A stretch of DNA of 33,765 nucleotides. Origin: a virus. The stretch lies in IMG/VR virus record IMGVR_UViG_3300034103_000204, positions 1 to 33,765 of that record. The stretch is one strand, 5' to 3'. This document shows positions 7,506-13,871 of this stretch, piece by piece. The translations under genes were made by a program, and so were the position numbers. Under the pieces are notes generated by a model. The model saw only the letters and a program-made list of their open reading frames with translations. It did not search any database and was not told where the DNA came from. Within the stretch, counting starts at the first letter, position 1. Each line of letters opens with the position of its first letter.

Positions 7506-8755
7506 AGTAGCATTCCTTCTACTTGGTCTTGAGCGTGCTTAATTCTAGCCGTTGCAATCTGTAAATAGTCTGCGCTTTGATCTATGCCTATGAAGTTAAA
7601 GCTTTCAAGCACTGCTGCCTTACCTGTTGAACCTGAACCCATGAACGGGTCTAGCACTGTTCCTTCAGGTGGCGTAACTAATCGCACAAGGTAACGCATG
7701 AGTTCTGTTGGCTTAACTGTTGGGTGATGGTTTGATTGTTTCGCAACTCCCTTTTCTGTGAATGTACCCATGCCAGTTTCACTTCTATCATCAGGGCGTT
7801 TCTCTACAAAGCCATCTAGTCCTTCGTTGCGGTCCTTCTTACTAGCCTTAGCGCAGTAAAAGAATCGTGCAGCTGAACCTGAATCGCCTAGATGTGAACC
7901 TGTTATTTGCCCTGAATGATGTTGTCTATATTCAGTTTTAGCATCGTTTATGTGTGGTTTTATTGACCCTGTTTTTGTATCAGGAAACAACTCAACTACT
8001 TCATCTGAACCATCATGTATAAAGTTTGCAGGCCAGCGACCAGCATTTAACTTTCCAATATCAACTGTGCCGTTTATTCCTTCACCATAAATTCCGTTTG
8101 ATGTTCCTTCAGGCTTTGATGCTTTAAATGTGCCGCCATCATTCCCAACCCTTGACCCGTCAATATTCAACGCACCAGTGCCATGAATGATTACGTTTGT
8201 TGCAACTGTTCCTATCAACGGCTTACGAGCTAGGACTATCGGCTCATGCGCCGGCTTTAGTGCTGTTCCCCATCCTGCCCATTGCTTTGCTTTGTCTGTT
8301 ATAGGAATGTTAGAAAGTTGTTTAGATTCATAATCTGATGGTCTGTATCCCTGCTCTTGCTGTCCAACTGAAATTCCATAAGCAAAGCCAGTTTTAATAA
8401 CTTCGCGCTCTGCTCCAGCCTGCTTATCTATTGCCTTACTTACATCCATTGACTTAGGGAAGCCCGAACCATAGACCCACATAATCTGATCGCGTATTTC
8501 AAAGCCTGCATCTTCAATGGCAACTGCCATACGGTGATAGGTGCGCGATCCACTGAACGCAAGCAAGTGACCGCCGGGCTTTAGAACTCGCAGTGCTTCA
8601 TCCCACATCTTTACGCTGTATGCAATGCCCGTTGAATCCCACGACTTACCCATAAAACCTAACTCATACGGTGGATCAGTAACTATGGAGTCCACACTGT
8701 TAGCTGGTAGTTGTCGCATTTGTTCTATGCAATCGCCGTTACGCAAGTCAATCAT
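7502..8755 (-). CDS. Site-specific DNA methyltransferase (DPPY type)
   Basis: A 417-residue SAM-dependent DNA amino-methyltransferase. The catalytic motif DPPY is at 27-30 and the SAM-binding motif DPFMGSGST is at 369-377 near the C-terminus. This permuted (beta-class) order resembles phage and CcrM-like enzymes; DPPY favours N6-adenine methylation. A long central region (~100-340) is the variable target-recognition part. No restriction partner is nearby, so it is an orphan enzyme that could protect phage DNA or regulate replication or packaging. It starts in an ATGA overlap with the upstream gene. Confidence 0.9.
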   Translation of the reverse strand: MIDLRNGDCIEQMRQLPANSVDSIVTDPPYELGFMGKSWDSTGIAYSVKMWDEALRVLKPGGHLLAFSGSRTYHRMAVAIEDAGFEIRDQIMWVYGSGFPKSMDVSKAIDKQAGAEREVIKTGFAYGISVGQQEQGYRPSDYESKQLSNIPITDKAKQWAGWGTALKPAHEPIVLARKPLIGTVATNVIIHGTGALNIDGSRVGNDGGTFKASKPEGTSNGIYGEGINGTVDIGKLNAGRWPANFIHDGSDEVVELFPDTKTGSIKPHINDAKTEYRQHHSGQITGSHLGDSGSAARFFYCAKASKKDRNEGLDGFVEKRPDDRSETGMGTFTEKGVAKQSNHHPTVKPTELMRYLVRLVTPPEGTVLDPFMGSGSTGKAAVLESFNFIGIDQSADYLQIATARIKHAQDQVEGMLL

Positions 8756-9048
8756 TTATCTAGCCCATCACTTAGGTGTATTCCGTATCTAACTAAATCA
8801 ACTGCTGACTGCAAGCCTGCTAAATAATCCAACGTCATGCTGTTGTCACCTAGTACGCGGTGCAGGATCATTGCTTCAAGTTCTGCTTCTAATACATCCG
8901 CTATTGCGTTGCGTGTAATGCCTACGCTCAGTGACATATTGATAATGCTTTTCTCTAGCTTGTCCCTGTTGGCATCTGGTTTATTCTTCAGCGCGTTGCG
9001 CACAAGGTCATTGTGAATAGTAACGCCTACTGTGTCTGTCCAGTTCAT
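8752..9048 (-). CDS. Hypothetical helical protein
   Basis: A 98-residue protein with no motif I recognise. It is predicted largely helical (MSLSVGITRNAIADVLEAELEAMILHRVL) and acidic toward the C-terminus. It overlaps the downstream methyltransferase start by 4 bases (ATGA), which suggests co-translation and perhaps a related function. The ATG at 9048 lies 12 bases after the small Cys-rich gene. Confidence 0.6.
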   Translation of the reverse strand: MNWTDTVGVTIHNDLVRNALKNKPDANRDKLEKSIINMSLSVGITRNAIADVLEAELEAMILHRVLGDNSMTLDYLAGLQSAVDLVRYGIHLSDGLDK

Positions 9049-9060
9049 GCGCTAAGTCTA

Positions 9061-9177
9061 TTAAGGTCTAAGGCTAGTTTTGTCTATTGACACGTTGGCG
9101 GCCTGTAAGCATTCCCAGTAGCTGTTGTGGTCTTGTGTATCACAACCAGCGCGACAGATGCCGTTAGGCTCAGTCAT
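9061..9177 (-). CDS. Very small Cys/His protein (38 aa)
   Basis: A 38-residue frame starting at ATG 9177 with GGTGG a few bases upstream. It contains CRAGCDTQDHNSYWECL, a Cx3C...H...C pattern that recurs in tiny proteins of actinophages and probably binds metal. It overlaps the previous small gene by 8 bases, in keeping with the packing of the whole operon. The function is unknown. Confidence 0.6.
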   Translation of the reverse strand: MTEPNGICRAGCDTQDHNSYWECLQAANVSIDKTSLRP

Positions 9178-9262
9178 CCGTTCCACCTGCTGCTATCCAA
9201 TGCGCTAGGCATACGCCGTCTTTGCAATCGTCACAGTCTGCTTTAGGTTCTATCTTTGGCAT
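9170..9262 (-). CDS. Very small Cys-rich protein (30 aa)
   Basis: A 30-residue frame, MPKIEPKADCDDCKDGVCLA then HWIAAGGTDD, with a CxxC-x4-C-x3-H arrangement that suggests a single metal site. Its ATG overlaps the stop of the upstream HNH gene (TAATG), and its end overlaps the next small gene. The call is supported by the overlaps and the cysteine pattern, not by recognised homology. Confidence 0.5.
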   Translation of the reverse strand: MPKIEPKADCDDCKDGVCLAHWIAAGGTDD

Positions 9263-9534
9263 TAGTCATCCCAACTATTCTTTAACCAGCCTTCAGACTT
9301 TCCTTGTGCCGGGTTCTGCGTTATGAATGTGTGGCAAGGCCGACACAACAACGCAAGATTATCTTTGTCCAGAATGCTTCCACCTCTAGCGCGTGTCTTA
9401 ATCTCGTGAACGTCTGTCGCATAGGCCACAGCGCAACGCTGACAGGGTGGGAAGTCCCGTAGCAACTCTCTTACCAACTTACGGCGTTCAGTTGCGTATA
9501 GGCTTTCCATCTTCTTTGAGCGTGGTCTAATCAT
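9262..9534 (-). CDS. HNH endonuclease family protein
   Basis: A 90-residue protein with CQRC (36-39), then DVHEIKTRARGGSILDKDN and LLCRPCHTFIT. The His of VHEI, the Asn of DKDN and the His of CHTF form the HNH metal and catalytic set, and two CxxC pairs build the zinc site. Free-standing HNH proteins of this size are common in early regions of actinophages; whether this one nicks host, competitor or its own DNA cannot be said. It overlaps its upstream neighbour by 8 bases. Confidence 0.85.
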   Translation of the reverse strand: MIRPRSKKMESLYATERRKLVRELLRDFPPCQRCAVAYATDVHEIKTRARGGSILDKDNLALLCRPCHTFITQNPAQGKSEGWLKNSWDD

Positions 9535-9790
9535 TAAAGTTAGTGTCCCTGATTAGTCCTGCGCATCTGTTCTTCATCATTTCCATACCCATCTTTATAG
9601 CAGGGTCTGAATGACTTAGTTGGATGCTGTTGATCGCTTCTAGTAACGTGTCGCGGTATGCCAGCAGGCTCTTGTTGCGATAGCAGCTAGGGCAGAGCGC
9701 GTATTGACGTTGTAACTCCCAGACTGTCCACCAGCCATCCGTTTGCTTGGATGACCGGTGGCAGTTGTTGCAGGTTTGCTTATCGCTCAT
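9527..9790 (-). CDS. Zinc-finger-like small protein
   Basis: An 87-residue protein from ATG 9790 (MSDKQTCNNCHRSS), chosen because it overlaps the upstream stop (ATGAGCGATAA) as neighbouring genes do; the frame can extend to 9838. CNNC near the start and CPSC about 25 residues later form a four-Cys zinc site, with WWTVWELQRQYALCPSC between. The C-terminal half is helical. It lies between a membrane protein and an HNH gene. The function is unknown. Confidence 0.65.
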   Translation of the reverse strand: MSDKQTCNNCHRSSKQTDGWWTVWELQRQYALCPSCYRNKSLLAYRDTLLEAINSIQLSHSDPAIKMGMEMMKNRCAGLIRDTNFND

Positions 9791-9989
9791 CGCGTTCTTC
9801 AAATGACTTAGCAAGTTCTTCTGTGTATGCGTACTCACGATCTAACCGCGCAAAGATTGGCTCAAGAGAACTGCCTTCTTCAAACAGGCTCTGTGTGTAA
9901 ATCTTGTTGTGATAAATCGCTAAACGATAACCAGCTAAGAACGTGATAACTGTCGCGGTTGCTACTGATAAAACTAGGGCAAGAATCAT
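9780..9989 (-). CDS. Small single-pass membrane protein
   Basis: A 69-residue protein starting at ATG 9989 in an ATGA overlap with the ssb stop. Residues 1-20 (MILALVLSVATATVITFLAG) form a membrane helix, followed by a basic/aromatic boundary and a charged helical tail (EEGSSLEPIFARLDREYAYTEELAKSFEERDER) presumably in the cytoplasm. The role is unknown. Confidence 0.65.
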   Translation of the reverse strand: MILALVLSVATATVITFLAGYRLAIYHNKIYTQSLFEEGSSLEPIFARLDREYAYTEELAKSFEERDER

Positions 9990-10360
9990 AACCAAGGATC
10001 CACATCTGCGTTTGCTTCTTTAACTTTGTTTGCTTTAACTACGGCTGCAACTTCATCTGCCGTAATCTCTACGGCTGTTCGTTCAACGCCGTTCTTATCT
10101 TCATACTTAGACACTCGAACCTTACCGATAACTAGAATCGGTTGACCTTTCTTGAATGTGTCTGCTGCTGCTTCAGCTAGTCCACGCCAAAGAACAATGT
10201 CAAAGTAACTGGTGTCACCATCTGACCATTGGCCTTTATCGTCTTTCTTACGTTCGTTGCACGCAATGCGCAACTTGCAACGGCTTATGCCTGATGCAGT
10301 CACTTGGAAGTCTGGTTCAAATACCAAGTTCCCGGTTGCTGTGATTGTTGGTAGTGCCAT
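9986..10360 (-). CDS. ssb: Single-stranded DNA-binding protein
   Basis: A 124-residue OB-fold protein. It begins PTITATGNLVFEPDF and continues with CKLRIACNERKK, TSYFDIVLWRGLAEAAADTF and KGQPILVIGKVR, the standard SSB core. The tail is short, with an acidic-aromatic end DVDPWL, a likely variant of the protein-interaction tip. It should coat ssDNA during replication and recombination. Neighbouring recombination genes (RusA, Rad52-like) fit. Its ATG at 10360 overlaps the WhiB-like stop. Confidence 0.93.
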   Translation of the reverse strand: MALPTITATGNLVFEPDFQVTASGISRCKLRIACNERKKDDKGQWSDGDTSYFDIVLWRGLAEAAADTFKKGQPILVIGKVRVSKYEDKNGVERTAVEITADEVAAVVKANKVKEANADVDPWL

Positions 10361-10692
10361 TATCTTGCTCCTGTTTCTCTTAATCGCTCACGCGATGCTC
10401 TTTTGTTTATTGCATCCCTTGTATCGGCTGCAAACTCGTGTTTGTATTCTTCATCTATGCGTACTGGTGTTATGTGAAAGAACCTGCGTAGTGCTACACG
10501 TTCCTTATCTGTTGTTCCTGCCCACCAGCCATCAACCTTGACCTTTAACGAGTAGTCAAGGCAGTCATCAAAGATTGGGCAACGCATACAAGTTTTCTTT
10601 AGTAACGCTTCCATCTTTTCGCTTATGTTATTTGTTGGAAAGAATAACTCTGGGTCTAATCCAATACAAGCTGCGCCGTCTGTGTTAAACAT
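10360..10692 (-). CDS. WhiB-like iron-sulfur regulator (divergent)
   Basis: A 110-residue protein with the four WhiB cysteines: Cys9 in AACIGLDPELFFP, Cys35, Cys38 and Cys44 in TCMRCPIFDDC. The usual G-I/V-W-G-G turn is altered to GWWAG, followed by TTDKER. The C-terminus is basic (RASRERLRETGAR), as expected for DNA contact. WhiB proteins bind a 4Fe-4S cluster and act with sigma factor to control transcription; phage versions can mimic or antagonise host WhiB proteins. It starts 8 bases inside the RusA gene end. Confidence 0.8.
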   Translation of the reverse strand: MFNTDGAACIGLDPELFFPTNNISEKMEALLKKTCMRCPIFDDCLDYSLKVKVDGWWAGTTDKERVALRRFFHITPVRIDEEYKHEFAADTRDAINKRASRERLRETGAR

Positions 10693-11104
10693 CTAGCACC
10701 TCACTAGCAATGACCTGACACCCAATGCGATCTGTTGCGTATTGCTTGGATGCGCTCACAGCTATAACTAGGGCATCATCTGTGTAAAGTCCACCTGTTG
10801 TAAGTCCGTCAAAGGTTGAACGAATCAACTTGTCTAGATCAGGTTTAACGCTGGGCCACTTACGATTTACACTCTTAGGTCTAGGTAGATGAAACACCAG
10901 CGCGATCTCAACTGGCGTAGTTAGTGTCCACTGCTCTGCCATAGGCCATTTGCTTGCTCTGTATTCCTGCGTGGCAGTTGCTACGGCTTCGCGCCACGGT
11001 TTGACCTTCTTGCTTGACTCAACCATTACAACGCGCCCATTTTTAACAAAGCCGTTCTTTGAGCCTTGCGGTGCAGGTTCGCCGTCTATCCAGTAGCTAT
11101 ACAT
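10685..11104 (-). CDS. rusA: RusA-family Holliday junction resolvase
   Basis: A 139-residue protein from ATG 11104 (MYSYWIDGEPAPQGSKN), placed 4 bases after the previous stop; the frame is open further upstream but would overlap that gene. The RusA signature is clear: PDLDKLIRSTFDGLTTGGLYTDD, with the conserved acidic residues, plus the N-terminal PAPQGSKN and HLPRPKS segments. It should resolve branched recombination intermediates before packaging. Confidence 0.9.
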   Translation of the reverse strand: MYSYWIDGEPAPQGSKNGFVKNGRVVMVESSKKVKPWREAVATATQEYRASKWPMAEQWTLTTPVEIALVFHLPRPKSVNRKWPSVKPDLDKLIRSTFDGLTTGGLYTDDALVIAVSASKQYATDRIGCQVIASEVLDV

Positions 11105-11108
11105 TGGA

Positions 11109-11303
11109 TCACTTCCCACACAATTTGCGAGTTGTGCAGGGATAGACTTCCTGACATTGTTTACAGATACCAGACTGTTCAAAATGAATTGCCTTAATTC
11201 TGTCTAGTCGCGTATTAGCTACATTGAGCAGTCTTGATATGTGCCTAGCTTGTTTCTTATACAGTGACCAATGCTGATCTTTTGGCTTTGTATTGTCTTT
11301 CAT
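11109..11303 (-). CDS. Small protein with C-terminal Cys cluster
   Basis: A 64-residue protein starting at ATG 11303 in an ATGA overlap with its upstream neighbour; GTG 11315 is an alternative. The first 45 residues are basic and helical (YKKQARHISRLLNVANTRLDRIK). The end holds CKQC-x5-C-x5-C, which probably binds zinc. It lies directly before rusA. The function is unknown. Confidence 0.6.
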   Translation of the reverse strand: MKDNTKPKDQHWSLYKKQARHISRLLNVANTRLDRIKAIHFEQSGICKQCQEVYPCTTRKLCGK

Positions 11304-11599
11304 ACGCCTACCCACACTGCTTGAACTGAACCATGTGATTCTTTGCGCTTTGCTGTTGCGTAGCCAACCTTACGAATGATCCCTGCTCTGGCTGCCTTGT
11401 TCATAATTGCGCCTGATGCGTTGTTCTTGTTGATACCTACGCCACCTGAAGGTAACCCGGTAATTGCTAGAACATCCTCACTCGTGAACTCTGTGCCACG
11501 CTTTGCCAGTTGCTTGATTGCTTCATAGGCTTGCTCTGCCCAATCAGGCTGCGCATCTAGAGCTAGTTGCATCCCGTATTCTTTGAGATCATTCATCAT
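11300..11599 (-). CDS. Conserved-type phage protein, probably winged-helix
   Basis: A 99-residue protein with LPSGGVGINKNNASGAIMNKAARAGIIRKVGY, a pattern that recurs in actinophage proteins near rusA and resembles a winged-helix DNA-binding fold (GIIRKVG wing). It has two possible ATGs (11599, 11596). It overlaps the end of the small membrane protein before it by 11 bases. A role in replication or recombination is inferred only from its neighbours. Confidence 0.65.
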   Translation of the reverse strand: MMNDLKEYGMQLALDAQPDWAEQAYEAIKQLAKRGTEFTSEDVLAITGLPSGGVGINKNNASGAIMNKAARAGIIRKVGYATAKRKESHGSVQAVWVGV

Positions 11600-11738
11600 C
11601 GACCACCAGCCTTAACTGCGCAACAAGTGCTTCATGCTGTTCTTGAGTCTGGCGCGGTAAAGTTAGCGCGAAAGCCATTGTCAGCATTCCAAAGAATCCA
11701 CCAAGTAGGAATAGGACTGCGCCTAGTAAGAACGTCAT
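11589..11738 (-). CDS. Small single-pass membrane protein (49 aa)
   Basis: The frame starts at ATG 11738, overlapping the TGA of the Rad52-like gene (ATGA), and its end overlaps the next gene. Residues 3-27 are strongly hydrophobic (LLGAVLFLLGGFFGMLTMAF) and form a membrane helix. The rest is a polar tail (PRQTQEQHEALVAQLRLVVDDE). The perfect overlap at both ends supports a real gene. The function is unknown. Confidence 0.7.
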   Translation of the reverse strand: MTFLLGAVLFLLGGFFGMLTMAFALTLPRQTQEQHEALVAQLRLVVDDE

Positions 11739-12313
11739 GCTGTTTTCACCAGTTCCGTTTTCTTGTTATTAAAGATAAGCCGTAGATTGCGCTTTTCTGT
11801 TTCTGTAAAATCGCCACTTTGAATTAACGGCACGACTTCAGATAGTTCAACAAGTGAACCTGCAACGTTAATGCGTTCAATCATCTTCTGCGTAGCTGTG
11901 CTTAGTTCCTTAGTTGCTTTAGGTGCAGGTTTTGTTTCAGCTGGTGGTGCTGGTGCTTCTTTGGCCCATAGATCAAGTGCTACGCCGTATCTCATGGCTG
12001 CATTTCTGACGGCATTACCGATGGCCGATTTCTTTTGATCGTACTTATCTCTAGTTGCTGGTTCACCGTAGCCGTATCGGGTAACTCCACAAACCGTAAG
12101 TTTGATCCATAGGCCACCGTTCTCATCAAACTTAGGTAAACCATCTACATCAAATGCAACTGGTTCCCAATTCCAACTGGGATCAACTTTAAGCAGGCGA
12201 TCAGTCACCCATGCGTGGCTGACGTAATCTAGCTGCAGTCCACCTGTTGGTAGTTTCTGAATCTGTTCTTTAGGGAACGGAGCGCGTAACGCATCCTGTT
12301 GTTCTTGTTTCAT
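11735..12313 (-). CDS. Rad52/Erf-like single-strand annealing protein
   Basis: A 192-residue protein. The core YVSHAWVTDRLLKVDPSWNW, the GGLWIKLTVCGVTRYGYGE strand region, and KKSAIGNAVRNAAMRYGVALDLW match phage Rad52-superfamily annealing proteins. The last motif is the helical DNA-binding part. The C-terminal ~60 residues are a Pro/Ala-rich linker and a helical tail that may contact SSB. It should promote annealing of homologous ssDNA during replication or recombination. No partner exonuclease is evident nearby. Confidence 0.8.
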   Translation of the reverse strand: MKQEQQDALRAPFPKEQIQKLPTGGLQLDYVSHAWVTDRLLKVDPSWNWEPVAFDVDGLPKFDENGGLWIKLTVCGVTRYGYGEPATRDKYDQKKSAIGNAVRNAAMRYGVALDLWAKEAPAPPAETKPAPKATKELSTATQKMIERINVAGSLVELSEVVPLIQSGDFTETEKRNLRLIFNNKKTELVKTA

Positions 12314-12531
12314 GCTTTGTCCTTTGTCTGTTGAATGTTCTTAATCTTGCTGCGTAGTGTTATGAAGTCTTGCCTGCTCATCTTGGTTGTGTCAAAAGGT
12401 TTACCAAGTAGGGCTGACATAAATTCCATCTGCTGCGCCGGGTGGGTGATGCCTAAGTATTCGAGCATCTTTCTGATCTTGTGCTTGTCATCTAGTGTTG
12501 CGTATTCCATGCCATAAGGTACGAATCCCAT
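12310..12531 (-). CDS. Hypothetical protein next to the annealing protein
   Basis: A 73-residue protein, MGFVPYGMEYATLDDKHKIR then a helical, basic C-terminus (RSKIKNIQQTKDKA). I see no known motif. It is joined to its upstream neighbour by TAATG and to the Rad52-like gene by ATGA, so it is probably co-translated with the recombination genes and may be an accessory factor. Confidence 0.6.
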   Translation of the reverse strand: MGFVPYGMEYATLDDKHKIRKMLEYLGITHPAQQMEFMSALLGKPFDTTKMSRQDFITLRSKIKNIQQTKDKA

Positions 12532-12653
12532 TAGTTACCACCTAGAGCAAACCAAGTGCCAACGAATAGAACCCAGCCTGCACCAATCACAGCTAGTGCA
12601 GTCAGTAGTTCACCTATAAATCTTGCGCGTGGTGTCCAGTTCCAATTAGTCAT
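12531..12653 (-). CDS. Small single-pass membrane protein (40 aa)
   Basis: The frame starts at ATG 12653 inside the end of the previous gene and finishes in a TAATG overlap with the next. It has a polar Trp/Arg-rich start (MTNWNWTPRARF) and one hydrophobic helix (~17-37, LTALAVIGAGWVLFVGTWFA). This is the third tiny membrane protein placed in this way in the early region. The function is unknown. Confidence 0.65.
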   Translation of the reverse strand: MTNWNWTPRARFIGELLTALAVIGAGWVLFVGTWFALGGN

Positions 12654-12870
12654 TTGGGATACCTACAACTTTGCAAAATTCTGCATCTGTCATCTTTAGC
12701 TGCATTGCCTTCATGATCCAGCCGCGTACAGTGATTAGTGCATCCCACTCAACAAACAATTCTTCTGTGCGTGGCTTTGTCTTTAGTGCATCTATTTGAG
12801 TTTCGCTCTGATTCCAAACCAAGATTAGTTCAGCTGCTGTTTTGTTTTCTAGTGCTAGTGTTGCGTTCAT
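12646..12870 (-). CDS. Hypothetical early protein behind hairpin leader copy 3
   Basis: A 74-residue, mainly helical protein (TAAELILVWNQSETQIDALK...). I do not recognise it. It is the first gene after one of the three promoter-leader elements and has AAAGGA about 10 bases before ATG 12870, so it probably opens an early operon that continues through the Rad52-like, rusA and ssb genes. Confidence 0.65.
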   Translation of the reverse strand: MNATLALENKTAAELILVWNQSETQIDALKTKPRTEELFVEWDALITVRGWIMKAMQLKMTDAEFCKVVGIPND

Positions 12871-12966
12871 TGCTTTGTTTCCTTTGTCCTAGAACCTTGC
12901 GGTTCGCTTATGTGTTATACATTACCCTAGCTGGCAGACAGTTTGTACCATTTCAGCAATTTATTT
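12871..12966 (-). promoter_or_regulatory. Promoter-leader element, copy 3 (GNRA hairpin)
   Basis: On the minus strand, TAATGTATAAC and ACATAAGC are followed by a hairpin GAACC-GCAA-GGTTC (12892-12905), then TAGGACA (12885-12891), AAAGGAAAC and the ATG. The order and spacing match copies 1 and 2. Three of the five stem pairs differ from those copies yet still pair. The -10 could be TAATGT or TATAAC; no good -35 is visible, and the 26-bp upstream block of the other copies is absent. Confidence 0.65.
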
Positions 12967-13003
12967 TGTAACATTTAGATAACGCGCCGTTCGTACATTT
13001 GTT

Positions 13004-13342
13004 CTAATTGGTGTACGCAAAGACCCTTAGAAATCGCCGTTTATCTAGTTTGTCCTTTGGAACTTTGCCAGACTTAGACAGTTTGTAACGCTCGATTGGA
13101 TCCAATCCACCCCACATGCCCCATTTCTCATCTAGGCCAATCTCTAGGCAGAAACCAGACACCGGGCATTCTTCGCACATCCGCTTGGCTATGGCGTACA
13201 GGTGCGGTTCTTCATTCTCAGGGAAGCAAGTGTCAGGGTGAGCATCATTGCAAGCTGCTTTGTGCATCCACGATTCAGGCGCGGAACAGATTAGGCACAT
13301 TCCAGAATCTAGCCACGCTTCGTGATCGCAGTCTTTGAGCAT
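13004..13342 (-). CDS. WhiB-family transcriptional regulator
   Basis: A 112-residue WhiB-like protein. Cluster cysteines are Cys31 (AACNDAHPDTCFPE), Cys56, Cys59 and Cys65 (CEECPVSGFC), and the turn WGMWGGLDPIER (74-85) is intact. The C-terminal region is basic (KVPKDKLDKRRFLR), as expected for DNA contact. An extra N-terminal CDH...CLIC group may bind zinc. WhiB proteins use a 4Fe-4S cluster and bind sigma factor region 4; a phage copy may redirect host transcription. This is the clearest host marker in the genome. Confidence 0.92.
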   Translation of the reverse strand: MLKDCDHEAWLDSGMCLICSAPESWMHKAACNDAHPDTCFPENEEPHLYAIAKRMCEECPVSGFCLEIGLDEKWGMWGGLDPIERYKLSKSGKVPKDKLDKRRFLRVFAYTN

Positions 13343-13369
13343 CCTTCCAGTATGTCAGTTGCCTATGCG

Positions 13370-13537
13370 TTAGCGCAAAGACCCACAAACTGAACAGCGC
13401 AGATAATCCTTTTCATACATCTTTGCCTTTAGCTCATTGCTGACTGCCATCCAGCCGATCATGTTGGTATCACCTGCACAAGACACGCAAACAATTTGCT
13501 TACTGACAATCTGCACCCAGAATAAAGTCCTAGTCAT
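13370..13537 (-). CDS. Small zinc-ribbon protein (55 aa)
   Basis: The frame starts at ATG 13537, overlapping its upstream neighbour by 8 bases, and ends 28 bases before the WhiB ATG. It contains VCVSC near residue 18 and LRCSVCGSLR at the end: two CxxC pairs about 28 residues apart, typical of a zinc ribbon. The function is unknown; its position before WhiB suggests a place in the same early transcript. Confidence 0.65.
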   Translation of the reverse strand: MTRTLFWVQIVSKQIVCVSCAGDTNMIGWMAVSNELKAKMYEKDYLRCSVCGSLR

Positions 13538-13871
13538 TTATCAGGCCAAAGCCTTTGAGTTGCTGCCTGATTGCTTCTGGCATTCCTTGTGACTTAGGAC
13601 TTGACCCAATGGCTCTTACGTTGTCAATCTCGTTCTGCCTGTTCCTGTGACTGCTCCACATTGCGTTTAGGTGCGCCGGCATAACTGAAGCAGTTGATGT
13701 TGCGTAGTGCTTGCCTACTGCATCACGCGCAAATTCAAACTCCATAGTTGCGCTTAGTGCTAATGACCAGCCTTCAACCTTTGCTCTAAATCCTGCTTCA
13801 TCAGCTGCACTAAGTCGCGCATCTATCGCCATTGCAACTGCTAAGACTTTGCCTATCTCTGCTTTGTTCAT
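13530..13871 (-). CDS. Replication-region protein of unknown function
   Basis: A 113-residue helical protein with the pattern AMAIDARLSAADEAGFRAKVEGWSLAL ... AVGKHYATSTASVMPAHLNA. I associate this layout (AxxxDxR, later HYxxS...MPAHL) with small proteins beside replication initiators in actinophages, where a helicase-loader role is sometimes suspected. No ATPase motif is present. It overlaps the PAPS-reductase-like gene by 4 bases. Confidence 0.6.
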   Translation of the reverse strand: MNKAEIGKVLAVAMAIDARLSAADEAGFRAKVEGWSLALSATMEFEFARDAVGKHYATSTASVMPAHLNAMWSSHRNRQNEIDNVRAIGSSPKSQGMPEAIRQQLKGFGLIND

